Shown: one piece after another, positions 1 through 8,241 of the stretch
Layout: each line of letters starts with the position of its first letter
How positions within the stretch are numbered: position 1 is the first letter of the stretch
Source of the DNA: JACNKJ01 sp964344565
GTDB lineage: Bacteria; Krumholzibacteriota; Krumholzibacteriia; JACNKJ01
Direction of reading: 5' to 3'
Assembly: GCA_964344565.1 (NCBI GenBank)
Contig: CAYFNT010000001.1
Coordinates: 124,001 to 188,000, forward strand
Length of the DNA: 64,000 nt
Notes under the pieces: generated by a model
The model's input: the letters and a program-made list of their open reading frames with translations, nothing else
The model's database searches: none
What the model was told of the DNA's origin: nothing
Made by a program: the position numbers and the translations under genes

Positions 1-1
1 G

Positions 2-733
2 AACGGCTACAGCTACTCGTCCATCTTCACCTGGGATACCCTCCCCAAGGAGCAGTGCTGGGTCTACGGCAACACGGGCATCATCACCTACATCATGGAG
101 ATCTCCGACCAGTGCTGGTGGAACGGCGCAACGGTGGACACCATCGCCGCCCGCGTGGCCCGCGGAAGCGAGTACCTCTTCGAGAAGACTCTGGCGGGGC
201 CGGGTATCTTCGGCACGGTTCGAAGCGCCCAAAGCGCCGCGCCGCTGGTGGCCGAGGTGCGCATCGAGCAATTGCACGGAGACGAGGTGGGGCCCCGGCT
301 CACCGAGGAGCGATTCGGCCAGTTCTATCGCTTCACCAATACCGGCAGCTACACATTGAGCGTGAGCTGCGAGGGATTCGAACCCCAGCAGCGTCAGGTG
401 AGCGTGAGCGGCGGCTGGATCAAGGCCGACTTCGACTTGCTTCCCATCTCCACGGGTGTCGACGATGAAGGAGTGCCCCTCGCGATTCTGAGCGCGCCGA
501 ATCCCGTTCCGGTCGGTGGAACTGTGAGCCTCTATCTGAGGAGTGAGGCGGTGCCGGGCCGGCTCGATCTTCTGGATGTGCGCGGGCGAAGGATCGCCGC
601 GCTGGGGCGCGACCTTCCGGGAGGAAGCCGCCACAACTTCGCGTTGCCCGCCGATCTTTCCTCGGGAGTCTACCTGCTCCACGCGCGCGCGGGTTCGGAG
701 ATCATCACGCGGCGCATCACCGTGCTGCGCTGA
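2..733 (+). CDS. Exported M14-like zinc carboxypeptidase, C-terminal part, with sorting domain (5' truncated)
   Basis: The reading frame is open from the window edge, so the gene starts upstream. The first visible residues, around GIITYIME, resemble the strand carrying the catalytic glutamate of M14 metallocarboxypeptidases; the zinc ligands would lie outside the window. A carboxypeptidase-regulatory-like beta domain follows (GTVRSAQSAAPLVAEVRI through SVSCEGFEP), and the last 80 residues form a FlgD/Por-type sorting module (SAPNPVPVGGTV, DVRGRRIAALG, SGVYLLHARAG, RITVLR). The protein is therefore probably secreted or surface-attached and trims peptides. The family call is moderate because the N-terminal half is missing; the sorting module is clear. 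It converges on msrA with no gap: its TGA abuts the msrA stop. Confidence 0.7.
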   Translation, partial: NGYSYSSIFTWDTLPKEQCWVYGNTGIITYIMEISDQCWWNGATVDTIAARVARGSEYLFEKTLAGPGIFGTVRSAQSAAPLVAEVRIEQLHGDEVGPRLTEERFGQFYRFTNTGSYTLSVSCEGFEPQQRQVSVSGGWIKADFDLLPISTGVDDEGVPLAILSAPNPVPVGGTVSLYLRSEAVPGRLDLLDVRGRRIAALGRDLPGGSRHNFALPADLSSGVYLLHARAGSEIITRRITVLR

Positions 734-746
734 TCAGCGGCGCAGC
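724..746. terminator. Inverted repeat spanning two abutting stop codons
   Basis: Arms GCTGCGC (724-730) and GCGCAGC (740-746) flank a core that contains the TGA of the upstream plus-strand gene (731-733) and the complement of the msrA TGA (734-736). It can form a hairpin in either transcript. There is no T-run on either side, so intrinsic termination is uncertain; it may instead block converging polymerases or protect 3' ends. Confidence 0.4.
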
Positions 747-1375
747 TTCTCGCTGAATTCCTTGCGAAACTTGTCCAGCTTCGGGCTGATCACGGCGGCG
801 CAGTAGGGCTGCTCGGGATTGCGTGAGAAGTAGTCCTGATGATTTGCCTCAGCCGGATAGAATTCGCCCATGGCAGTCACTTCCGTGACGATGGGCCGGT
901 CGAAGACTTTGCCTTCCTCCAGCTGGGCGATCATCGATTCGGCGGCCTCCCGCTGCGAGGAGTCATGATAGAGGATGATGGAGCGGTATTGGCTTCCCAC
1001 ATCGGCGCCCTGGCGGTCGAGGGTGGTGGGATCGTGGGTGCCGAAGAAGACGGCGAGAATCTCCTCGAACGCGACCCTGCTCGAATCGAACCGGATCTGC
1101 ACCACCTCCGCATGACCGGTGAGCCCCGCGCAGACCGAGCGGTAGTCGGGATTCTTTTCCACGCCTCCCGCGTAGCCGGAGATCACGTCCTCCACGCCTT
1201 CGAGTTCCTCGAAAACCGCTTCGAGGCACCAGAAGCAACCGCCGCCGAGTGTGGCCACGGCGCTTTTGAGTTCTAGTGAGTCGTTTCCTCGGGAAGCGGC
1301 CATGGCGGGCACCTCTCCTGCGAAAAGCAACATGACCGCGAGGGTCAGTGTCGCGAAGTGTATTGTCTTCTTCAT
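734..1375 (-). CDS. msrA: Exported peptide methionine sulfoxide reductase MsrA
   Basis: MsrA reduces the S-epimer of methionine sulfoxide in proteins. The 213-residue product has a hydrophobic N-terminal signal peptide (about residues 1-27), then the catalytic motif GGCFWCLEAVF, the downstream ISGYAGG and GHAEVVQI segments, and a C-terminal YCAAVISPK, where the cysteine is positioned as a resolving cysteine. Length is normal for MsrA plus an export signal. The start is the ATG at 1373-1375, giving MKKTIHFATL. Export suggests repair of periplasmic or surface proteins. An exported MsrB lies about 3.8 kb away on the other strand, so both epimers can be handled outside the cytoplasm. Confidence 0.93.
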   Translation of the reverse strand: MKKTIHFATLTLAVMLLFAGEVPAMAASRGNDSLELKSAVATLGGGCFWCLEAVFEELEGVEDVISGYAGGVEKNPDYRSVCAGLTGHAEVVQIRFDSSRVAFEEILAVFFGTHDPTTLDRQGADVGSQYRSIILYHDSSQREAAESMIAQLEEGKVFDRPIVTEVTAMGEFYPAEANHQDYFSRNPEQPYCAAVISPKLDKFRKEFSEKLRR

Positions 1376-1732
1376 GGCTCGCCTCCTCGCTTCGGCATCA
1401 CCGATCGTCGTGATGACTCGTGATCTATTCTGATGTCCGAAGGCGCGCGATCGTTGCGGACAATATACGAGCCTGACGCGCGTCTCGCACGAAAACGAAA
1501 CGAAACTCCCCCACGCGATTCCCCTTTGCGAGCCGCGGTCATCACATGCTTCCGGCGTGCGGAGGTCATTGTTTCCCGTCCGAATTCCGGACCCTCGTAT
1601 CCCTGTTGCGTTTCGGCCCTCGCTCTTCCCTGAGCATCCCCGACGCTACTCCCAAGCGGGCCTTGGGCTAAGGCATGGCCTTTGCTGTTCGGCCCGAGGC
1701 GACAACCCATGCGACAGCACAGGAGATGCGAC
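1376..1732. other. Divergent intergenic region between msrA and the large lipoprotein gene
   Basis: This 357-base gap separates divergently transcribed genes and must hold promoters for both. Read on the minus strand, TATATT at 1467-1462 is a weak -10-like element for msrA without a convincing -35. Just before the lipoprotein start there is a good Shine-Dalgarno sequence (AGGAG at about 1721). No coding sequence, RNA gene or repeat is convincing here. Confidence 0.4.
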
Positions 1733-3796
1733 ATGTTCCCCATCCATCCTCATGGCTCTTTCCTTCAGGGTTTCCTGCGTCAGCTTCGCTGGCTGATCGC
1801 GGGATTGGCGCTCTTGGCCGCGCTTGCCCTGATCGGCTGCGACATCGCGAGTCCGGAGCTTCCCAGCTTCACGACCGTCCTGAACATTCCCTTCGAGAGA
1901 CAGGAAGTGCTCATGGCGGATCTAGTGGAGGACGAGGAATTGCTCTACTCGGACGACGGCGGGCTCTACATCTATCTGGAAGGCGACAGCCTTCGGGTGG
2001 AGCTGGACCAGGACATGAGCGTGGAGTTGGAATCGCACGAGTCCACCTATGAGCTCGGGCTCTTCGAGCTGGACGCCGGCGAGGCCGGCAACTTCGACTT
2101 CGATCTGAGCGAGCTCTATCCCGAGGTGCTCCTCTTGCCTCCGGGAACGGTGCCGGTTCCGCCCTTCGCCTTCGTGCTCACTCCGGAGGCCCAGGACATC
2201 GTCGACGTGGAGAGCGCCCATGTGGAATCGGGCTACCTGAGGGCCATCATCGACAATCAGTTCCAGGTTCCCCTTTCGGGACCCGAAATGCCCTACACCC
2301 TGCGCTGCGAGATCAGGGATACGGCCACCGACATTCTCATCGACACCATCGTCTTCCTCGATGAGATTCCGCCCGGAGTCGCCGACACGGCCATGGTGGA
2401 CATGTCCGGTCGCACGCTTCCGGACTCGGTCTCCGTTCGCATTCTCGGCGGTAGCGAAGGGCATCCCGGCGTCGAGGACGTCGATCCCTATCGCGTGCTG
2501 AACATCGTCGTCGAATTCGTGGACCTTGCCGTGGATGAAGCCACCGCGGCGGTGGGGGAGCAGTCCATCGTCGAGCAGCGTTTCGCGGAGATCGGCGATT
2601 CCCTTGCCATTCTCGACGGCACCATCGCCTCGGGCTCCCTCGGCGTCACTCTCGGCAATCAGCTGCCCATCCACGTTCAGGCCGAACTCGTCTTCGATGA
2701 AATCTACGATACGGGCGGCCTGCCGGTCTCGGCCTTCCTGCACCTGGATCCGGGGGCCGAGGGCGAGACCTTCGTGAATCTTGCCGGAGCCAGGATACTG
2801 GCGCCCGGAAGCGAGCCCTTGGAGCAGCTCGGCTATAGGGTGGAGATGTCGAGTCTTGGCAGCGGCGGCGAAACCGTGACCATCCGCTCCAGCGACTATG
2901 TGAGCAGTTCGGTGTCGCCGGGCGAGATCGTGCTCGCGGAGTGCACGGGACGCTTCCCCGAGAAGGCTTTCGAACTGGATCCCGTCAGCGAGGAACTGGA
3001 CCTTCCCGAAGAACTGGCCGGAGTCCAATTCTCCGAGGCCATGCTGGTTCTCGACGTCGTCAACGAAGTCGAGTTCCCGGCTGAATTGCAGATCCACATG
3101 GAATCCCAGTACGCCGGCGGAGACACGCTTCACCTGGATCACGTCGCCCAGATCCTTCCGGCGGAGGGCCGTGAAGGCCAGCTCACCCGCGTGATCATCG
3201 ACGGCAGCAACAGCATCCTTCCCGAACTGCTCAGCGGCGCGCCGGAGCGCATCGAACTGAGCGGCCGGGTGATCGTGGGCGGAGACCAGATCGGGACGGC
3301 CACTTCCGGGCAGGGCGCCGAGGTGCGCTGGAGCGTGGAAGCGCCGTTGCGCGCGAGCATCGAGGCCACGGAAATCCATCGCGATCCCTTCGATCTCGAT
3401 ATCGACGAGGGCATGCGCGAGACCATCGGCGACCACCTCTACTCGGCCGTCCTCATGACCGATATCGACAACGCCCTGCCCCTCGGACTCGAACTTCGTT
3501 TCCTGGTGGGCGCGGATTCATCGACGGTGCACAGCCATCCCCTGCGCGAGATCGGCCCCTTCGTGGTCGGAGCGGCCTCCATCGACGCCTCGGGATTCGC
3601 GGATCAACCCTATTCGGATTCGCAGGAACTCGTCCTCGACCGCGAGGACGTGCTGGCCCTCATCGGCGAGGGCAACTACGTGGCCATCGCGGTGGACATG
3701 CCCGGGACCGGCGGCGAGGAAATCGCCTTCCGGCCCTCGGACTACCTGGCCGTGAGAGGCATCCTGCAAGCGGAAGTCAACAGCTCGGAATTCTAG
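1733..3796 (+). CDS. Large beta-rich lipoprotein of unknown function
   Basis: I chose the ATG at 1733 because AGGAG sits about 8 bases upstream; an in-frame ATG at 1682 has no comparable site. The 687-residue product has a transmembrane-like signal with a lipobox (LALIGC), so it should be lipidated at that cysteine. The rest is acidic, rich in alternating hydrophobic residues and full of segments such as SGSLGVTLGN and GPFVVGAASIDASG, suggesting several repeated beta-sandwich domains. I recognise no catalytic motif. The following gene, 21 bases downstream, encodes a barrel-type outer-membrane protein, so the two may form a surface complex. Function unknown. Confidence 0.75.
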   Translation: MFPIHPHGSFLQGFLRQLRWLIAGLALLAALALIGCDIASPELPSFTTVLNIPFERQEVLMADLVEDEELLYSDDGGLYIYLEGDSLRVELDQDMSVELESHESTYELGLFELDAGEAGNFDFDLSELYPEVLLLPPGTVPVPPFAFVLTPEAQDIVDVESAHVESGYLRAIIDNQFQVPLSGPEMPYTLRCEIRDTATDILIDTIVFLDEIPPGVADTAMVDMSGRTLPDSVSVRILGGSEGHPGVEDVDPYRVLNIVVEFVDLAVDEATAAVGEQSIVEQRFAEIGDSLAILDGTIASGSLGVTLGNQLPIHVQAELVFDEIYDTGGLPVSAFLHLDPGAEGETFVNLAGARILAPGSEPLEQLGYRVEMSSLGSGGETVTIRSSDYVSSSVSPGEIVLAECTGRFPEKAFELDPVSEELDLPEELAGVQFSEAMLVLDVVNEVEFPAELQIHMESQYAGGDTLHLDHVAQILPAEGREGQLTRVIIDGSNSILPELLSGAPERIELSGRVIVGGDQIGTATSGQGAEVRWSVEAPLRASIEATEIHRDPFDLDIDEGMRETIGDHLYSAVLMTDIDNALPLGLELRFLVGADSSTVHSHPLREIGPFVVGAASIDASGFADQPYSDSQELVLDREDVLALIGEGNYVAIAVDMPGTGGEEIAFRPSDYLAVRGILQAEVNSSEF

Positions 3797-3817
3797 ACGG
3801 TAACCTCGGAGGGCCCC

Positions 3818-5065
3818 ATGCCTCGCAAGACGATCAAGATCGCGGTACTCACGCTCCTCGCCCTGGCGACCTTCGTCGCCTCGGCCAGCGCCCAGGACGC
3901 CCTGCGCGCCTGGGGGCTCTCGGGCAGCAACAGCGCGCGTGCCTACGGCCTCGAGGCGGTGGGGCGCAATCCCGCCCTCCTGGCCGACCCGGCCGCCGAA
4001 GGCTTCTACTTCGGACTGGCCTCCCTCGGCCTGGACCTGGGCAACAACACCATCTCGCTGTCCCGCTACAACGAGATCTCCGGCGCGGTGCTCGATTCCC
4101 AGGACAAGGACGAGCTGCTCGCGGAAATCCCCTCCAGCGGGCTGCGCGTGGATGCGGGACTCGAGGCCTCGGCCCTGGGATTTCGCAAGGGTCGCTTCGC
4201 CCTCTCAGCCCGCATGATCGGGCGCGGCGGCGGCAACCTCGACCGGGACGTCGTCGAATTGGTGCTTCTCGGCAACGAAATCGACAAGGCCTTCAGCTTC
4301 GAGGACACCGACGGACAGGGCCACGCCATGGGGGCGGCCACGCTGTCCTATGCCCATCCGATTCGCAAGTCGGAGGACTGGAGCCTCAGCGGCGGCCTGA
4401 ACCTGCACTATCTCTACGGGCTCTTCGAATTCCGCGCGGTGGAAGCCGTGGGCGGCCTGCTGACCACCATGGACGGTCTGGACGGCTCGGCCCGCGCCGA
4501 GTTCTTGACCTCCCGCGGCGGCAGCGGCTACGCCATGGATCTCGGATTCTCCGCGAAGCTGGGCGAAACCTGGCGGCTCGGCCTCGTGTGGGAGGGCCTG
4601 CTCGGCTCCATGAACTGGAGCAAGGAAGTGGAGCATCGACTCTGGCTGGCCGACGCCGAGGACGTCCTGCTGGGACAGGATGACATCGACGACGCCGTCG
4701 AGCAGTCCGACAGCACCTGGGCCGGCGATCCCTATTCCGGCGATCTTCCCTCCACGCTTCGCCTCGGCGCGCAGCGCGACTGGAAGAGCCTGACCCTCGC
4801 CCTGGAAACCGAACTGCGCATGCGCGGTCTGCAGGGCGAAGAGACAGGCCCCGCCGCCATGCTCGGCTTCGAGTGGCGGGCGCTCTCCTGGCTCAGCCCG
4901 CGACTCGGCCTGGGCATGGGCGCCGGCGCCCAGGGTTCGGTGGCGGGCATGGGCCTTCACCTGGGCGTGTTCCGCATGGACCTCTACGGTGGCGTTCGCG
5001 GCGGATACCTGCCCGGCGGCGCCCGGGGCCTGACCCTCGGCAGCGCCTTCTCCTTCGATTTCTAG
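3818..5065 (+). CDS. Outer-membrane beta-barrel protein, PorV/UPF0164-like
   Basis: The 415-residue protein begins with a clear signal peptide (cleavage near ASAQD). The early motif GLEAVGRNPALLADP resembles the conserved start of PorV/FadL-like and DUF5723-type barrels found in FCB-group bacteria. The remainder alternates polar and hydrophobic residues and ends in aromatic phenylalanine (AFSFDF), as expected for an outer-membrane barrel recognised by BamA. It follows the large lipoprotein by 21 bases and precedes a strong terminator, so the two genes form a short operon. It could act as a porin, a transporter, or an assembly shuttle; the sequence alone does not decide. Confidence 0.7.
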   Translation: MPRKTIKIAVLTLLALATFVASASAQDALRAWGLSGSNSARAYGLEAVGRNPALLADPAAEGFYFGLASLGLDLGNNTISLSRYNEISGAVLDSQDKDELLAEIPSSGLRVDAGLEASALGFRKGRFALSARMIGRGGGNLDRDVVELVLLGNEIDKAFSFEDTDGQGHAMGAATLSYAHPIRKSEDWSLSGGLNLHYLYGLFEFRAVEAVGGLLTTMDGLDGSARAEFLTSRGGSGYAMDLGFSAKLGETWRLGLVWEGLLGSMNWSKEVEHRLWLADAEDVLLGQDDIDDAVEQSDSTWAGDPYSGDLPSTLRLGAQRDWKSLTLALETELRMRGLQGEETGPAAMLGFEWRALSWLSPRLGLGMGAGAQGSVAGMGLHLGVFRMDLYGGVRGGYLPGGARGLTLGSAFSFDF

Positions 5066-5087
5066 ACCGTCTTCTCCCCTCCTCGGC

Positions 5088-5117
5088 GCGGGCTCCGGTT
5101 TCGGAGTCCGCGTTTTT
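5088..5117 (+). terminator. Rho-independent terminator after the lipoprotein/barrel operon
   Basis: A 10-bp stem (5088-5097 with 5102-5111, including one G-T pair) with a GTTT loop is followed by G and five T residues. It is well placed 23 bases after the stop codon. Confidence 0.85.
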
Positions 5118-5176
5118 CTTGCGCCGCGCTGAGGGCCCCGGTATCTATCGATTCGACCCCAGCAGGGAGATGAGAC

Positions 5177-5662
5177 ATGAAAAGGCTGTTGCTAGGCACG
5201 CTCCTGCTCGTCGCCGTGGCCGGCTTCGCCCTGGCCGCATCCAAGGAGAACAGCGCCGTGGAGTACAACGAACTGAGCGAGAAGGAAGCCTGGGTGATTC
5301 TGGAGAAGGGAACCGAACGGCCCTTCACCGGCGAGTTCGAGGACTTCTGGGAGGCGGGCATCTACATCTGCAAACGATGCAACGCGCCTCTCTATGAATC
5401 GACTACCAAGTTCAACGCCCGTTGCGGCTGGCCGAGCTTCGACGACGAGATCGAAGGTGCCGTGAGGCGGCAGACCGACGCCGACGGACGTCGCACCGAG
5501 ATTCTCTGCGGGCACTGCGACGGTCACCTGGGCCACGTATTCCAGGGCGAGCAGTTCACGTCCAAGAACACGCGCCACTGCGTCAATTCGGTGTCCCTGG
5601 ACTTCGTGCCACAGGGGAAGGAGCTTCCGCCCGTTCTGGGGCGATTCGAAGAGGAGAAATGA
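5177..5662 (+). CDS. msrB: Exported peptide methionine-R-sulfoxide reductase MsrB
   Basis: MsrB reduces the R-epimer of methionine sulfoxide. The 161-residue protein has an N-terminal signal peptide (about residues 1-21, ending near ALAAS), then the four zinc-binding cysteines in CKRC and CGHC pairs, the FNARCGWPSFDD segment with a potential resolving cysteine, and the catalytic RHCVNSVSLDF. All key residues are present. A Shine-Dalgarno sequence (GGGAGATGAG) precedes the ATG. Its TGA overlaps the ATG of the flavin reductase-like gene (ATGA at 5659), indicating translational coupling. Together with the exported MsrA it makes a complete extracytoplasmic methionine-repair pair. Confidence 0.95.
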   Translation: MKRLLLGTLLLVAVAGFALAASKENSAVEYNELSEKEAWVILEKGTERPFTGEFEDFWEAGIYICKRCNAPLYESTTKFNARCGWPSFDDEIEGAVRRQTDADGRRTEILCGHCDGHLGHVFQGEQFTSKNTRHCVNSVSLDFVPQGKELPPVLGRFEEEK

Positions 5663-6177
5663 TGCGAAAGGCCATCGCCCTGAATCGGCTCGGGCTGCAG
5701 CCCCTCAGCGTCTGGGACAAAGTTTGGTTCCTGCTCACGGCCGGTGACTTCGCTTCCGGCGACTTCAACACCATGACCGTATCCTGGGGCTCCTTGGGCA
5801 CGCTTTGGAACAGGCCCATCGCCCAGGTCTTCGTGCGGCCCACGCGCTATACCTACGAGTTCATGGAGAAAGCCGATGACTTCACCCTGAGCGCCTTCTC
5901 CGATTCACGGCGGGAGGCTCTGCTCCATCTCGGCACGGTCTCGGGCCGGAAGCGCGACAAGATCGCCGAGGCTGGACTGACGCCCATGGCCTCCAGCATC
6001 GTGGCCTCGCCGTCTTTCGAAGAGGCCTCGCTGGTTCTGGAGTGCCGGAAGATCTACCGCCAGGATCTCGATCCCACGCAGTTTCTGGATCCGTCCATCG
6101 AGGCTGAGTATCCGGAGAAGGACTACCATCGAATCTACCTGGGCGAGGTCCTCGCGGCCTTCGGGGTGGAGGGCTAG
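5659..6177 (+). CDS. Flavin reductase-like FMN-binding protein
   Basis: The 172-residue product fits the flavin reductase / FMN-binding split-barrel fold: NTMTVSWGSLGTLWNRPI is typical of the segment that binds the flavin phosphate, followed by VFVRPTRYTYEF and FTLSAFSD. There is no signal peptide, so it acts in the cytoplasm. The start overlaps the msrB stop (ATGA); a second ATG at 5662 is also possible. Coupling to msrB suggests a shared redox response, but the exported location of MsrB argues against direct electron transfer between the two. Substrate unknown. Confidence 0.75.
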   Translation: MMRKAIALNRLGLQPLSVWDKVWFLLTAGDFASGDFNTMTVSWGSLGTLWNRPIAQVFVRPTRYTYEFMEKADDFTLSAFSDSRREALLHLGTVSGRKRDKIAEAGLTPMASSIVASPSFEEASLVLECRKIYRQDLDPTQFLDPSIEAEYPEKDYHRIYLGEVLAAFGVEG

Positions 6178-6269
6178 GGCTGGGATCATCTGGAATCCCG
6201 GATCTCCGGAGCTTGAATTCGCGGCGCTTGCGGGCGTCGCCTTTTCTTCGCTCACTGTCTTCGTGAAAC

Positions 6270-6300
6270 TTGACGCAGGTCGCCGGACAGGATAGACCTG
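6270..6300 (+). promoter_or_regulatory. Candidate promoter and inverted repeat upstream of superoxide dismutase
   Basis: TTGACG (6270-6275) and TAGACC (6293-6298) are separated by 17 bases, the usual sigma-70 spacing. A 6-bp inverted repeat, CAGGTC (6276-6281) and GACCTG (6295-6300), covers the spacer and the -10 box, which is a plausible operator position. The start codon lies 33 bases downstream. Confidence 0.4.
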
Positions 6301-6332
6301 CCTGGAATCGTCAAATTGAAAGGGAGATATCC

Positions 6333-6917
6333 ATGGAACACAAACTTCCCGAATTGCCCTTCGCCAAGGATGCCCTCGAGCCGCACATCTCCGCCGAGAC
6401 TCTCGAGTATCACTACGGCAAGCACCACCAGGCCTACGTGAACAACCTCAACGGTCTCATCGGCGGTACCGAATTCGCCGACTCTTCCCTGGACGACATC
6501 GTGATGAGCGCCCCCGAAGGCGGCATCCTGAACAACGCCGCCCAGATCTGGAACCACAGCTTCTACTGGAACTGCCTCTCGCCCAAGGGCGGCGGAGAGC
6601 CCAGCGGCGCTCTGGCCGACGCCATCGGCGCGGCCTTCGGCTCCTTCGCCGAGTTCAAGGAGGCCTTCAGCAAGGCGGCCGCCACGAACTTCGGTTCCGG
6701 CTGGACCTGGCTGGTGAAGAACGATGACGGCAGCGTCGCCATCAGCAACAGCAGCAACGCCGGCAATCCCATGCGCGACGGAGTGAAGCCCCTGCTGACC
6801 ATCGACGTCTGGGAGCACGCCTACTACATCGACTACCGCAACGCGCGCCCCAAGCACATCGAAGCCTTCTGGAATCTCGTGAACTGGAACTTCGTGGCCG
6901 AGCAGTTCGGCGCCTAG
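6333..6917 (+). CDS. sodB: Iron superoxide dismutase
   Basis: The enzyme converts superoxide to oxygen and hydrogen peroxide in the cytoplasm. The 194-residue protein has the N-terminal metal-binding helix (LEYHYGKHHQAYVNNLN, metal His), the second His in AAQIWNHSFYWNCLSP, and the third and fourth ligands in DVWEHAYYIDYRN. AAQIWNH and the nearby residues favour the iron rather than manganese type. The start is the ATG at 6333 preceded by AGGGAGATAT. Length is normal. It is a single gene between a candidate promoter and a bidirectional terminator, and completes a run of oxidative-damage genes with msrB and the flavin reductase. Confidence 0.95.
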   Translation: MEHKLPELPFAKDALEPHISAETLEYHYGKHHQAYVNNLNGLIGGTEFADSSLDDIVMSAPEGGILNNAAQIWNHSFYWNCLSPKGGGEPSGALADAIGAAFGSFAEFKEAFSKAAATNFGSGWTWLVKNDDGSVAISNSSNAGNPMRDGVKPLLTIDVWEHAYYIDYRNARPKHIEAFWNLVNWNFVAEQFGA

Positions 6918-6940
6918 TCCGGATTCGAACCCCATGAAAA

Positions 6941-6970
6941 AAGCCCCGAAGGAGGATTCCTTCGGGGCTT
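6941..6970. terminator. Bidirectional rho-independent terminator
   Basis: A perfect 13-bp stem (6941-6953 with 6958-6970) has a 4-base loop. An A-run precedes it on the plus strand (read as T-run on the minus strand), and it sits between the convergent sodB and DUF4384 genes, so it can end both transcripts. Confidence 0.85.
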
Positions 6971-6989
6971 TCCGTTCCCGGGAGGGAAC

Positions 6990-8237
6990 TTAGCGCTTAC
7001 GGGGGCGCTTTTCGTCTTTGCTCTTCTTGTCCTTGCTCTTCTTCTTAGGCTCGGACTTCTTCTTCGGTTTGTCCTTCTTCTTGGGTTCGGACTTCTTCTT
7101 GGGCTTGTCCTTCTTCTTGGGTTCGACCTTCTTCGTGGGCTTCTTCTCCGCCTTCTTCGGCTTGGTCTCCTTCTTCACACGGGGCTTGTCCCGATTCCTG
7201 TCGGACTTGCGCTCCACCTTGCGGTCGGTCTTCGTCTCCACCCGCTTGGGCGCGCTGCGGGCGCGATAGTCCTTCTGCCGAGTCTGGCGGTCGCCCTTGT
7301 AGACGTCCTTGGTGCGCGTTCGGGAGTCGTCCCAGCGGGAGCGCGGCTCCTTGTAGCGGCGGTCGTCGTACTTGTGGCTGTTCACCCGGGCCTCGCGCCA
7401 GCGGCCGTCCCAGCGGGGCGGTTTCACCCTGCGCCACTCGGTGTGGTAGGGGTCGTGATGATGCCAGTGCTTCCACTTGATCCTCACGCCGCCGATGCCC
7501 ACGTACCAGTAGTCGTAGTAGGGACGGCAGCCGTGGCACCACCACCAGGGTCGGCACCAGTGATGATCCCAGTGATAGTCCACGAAGAAGCTCACTTCCA
7601 CGTAAGGGTCCCAATAGGGATCCCAGAAGCGATCGGGATACTCGTGGTAGACGATGTAGCGGGGCCATGGCACCTCGCGCTCCACGTAGAACCAGCCGAT
7701 GTCGCTGGAATATCCCTCGGGCGAGTAAGCGCTGGAACCCCAGGCCAGGCGCTCGTTCAGCTCGTAGATGGACTCGTGGGGATCACCCGCGATGCGTCCG
7801 GAGTAGCGATAGCCGTCGTCCCACTCCTCTTCCGCGTAGAGACTGCGGATGTCCAGGGGATAGGGCGAGGCCACGGCCACCACGTACTCGATGCCCTTGG
7901 GACCTTCCACGATGAGATCGTAGTCGTCGTAGGGGCTCGGGATGCTGTGGATGCGACCGCCTTCCACCCAGGAGTTCTGATCTCCGCGGGGATAGAGGAC
8001 GTTGACGAATCCCTGGGTGTCCACGTCGTAGACCACCACGTAGCAGTCGTGGCTGGACTTGAAGAAGACCTCCACGGCGTCGCCGGGTTCGTAGACCGAA
8101 CCTCGCGCTTCGTCGAACCAGATCTCCACGGCCAGCTTGCCTGCTGGATAGTCTCCGTAGCTCTCCACGCCCTGGGCCGGGGGCGCGGCCGAGCCGATGA
8201 CCAAACTCAGTACGGTAACGATGATGGGAATACGCAT
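6990..8237 (-). CDS. Exported DUF4384 protein with aromatic/His-rich centre and Lys-rich tail
   Basis: The start is the ATG at 8235-8237, preceded by AAGGAGG; upstream in-frame codons lack such a site. The 415-residue product has a signal peptide (about 22 residues), a DUF4384-like beta domain (YEPGDAVEVFFKSS, GFVNVLYPRGD), then a remarkable stretch around residues 205-275 dominated by Trp, Tyr, His and Asp (VDYHWDHHWCRPWWW, KWKHWHHHDPYH). The last 70 residues are almost entirely Lys, Ser, Pro and Asp with KKKDKPKKKSEP repeats. It is the last of five genes in an ECF sigma operon, 4 bases after the previous gene. The composition suggests metal, polyanion or peptidoglycan contact; its role is unknown. 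Confidence 0.75.
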   Translation of the reverse strand: MRIPIIVTVLSLVIGSAAPPAQGVESYGDYPAGKLAVEIWFDEARGSVYEPGDAVEVFFKSSHDCYVVVYDVDTQGFVNVLYPRGDQNSWVEGGRIHSIPSPYDDYDLIVEGPKGIEYVVAVASPYPLDIRSLYAEEEWDDGYRYSGRIAGDPHESIYELNERLAWGSSAYSPEGYSSDIGWFYVEREVPWPRYIVYHEYPDRFWDPYWDPYVEVSFFVDYHWDHHWCRPWWWCHGCRPYYDYWYVGIGGVRIKWKHWHHHDPYHTEWRRVKPPRWDGRWREARVNSHKYDDRRYKEPRSRWDDSRTRTKDVYKGDRQTRQKDYRARSAPKRVETKTDRKVERKSDRNRDKPRVKKETKPKKAEKKPTKKVEPKKKDKPKKKSEPKKKDKPKKKSEPKKKSKDKKSKDEKRPRKR

Positions 8238-8241
8238 GGCC

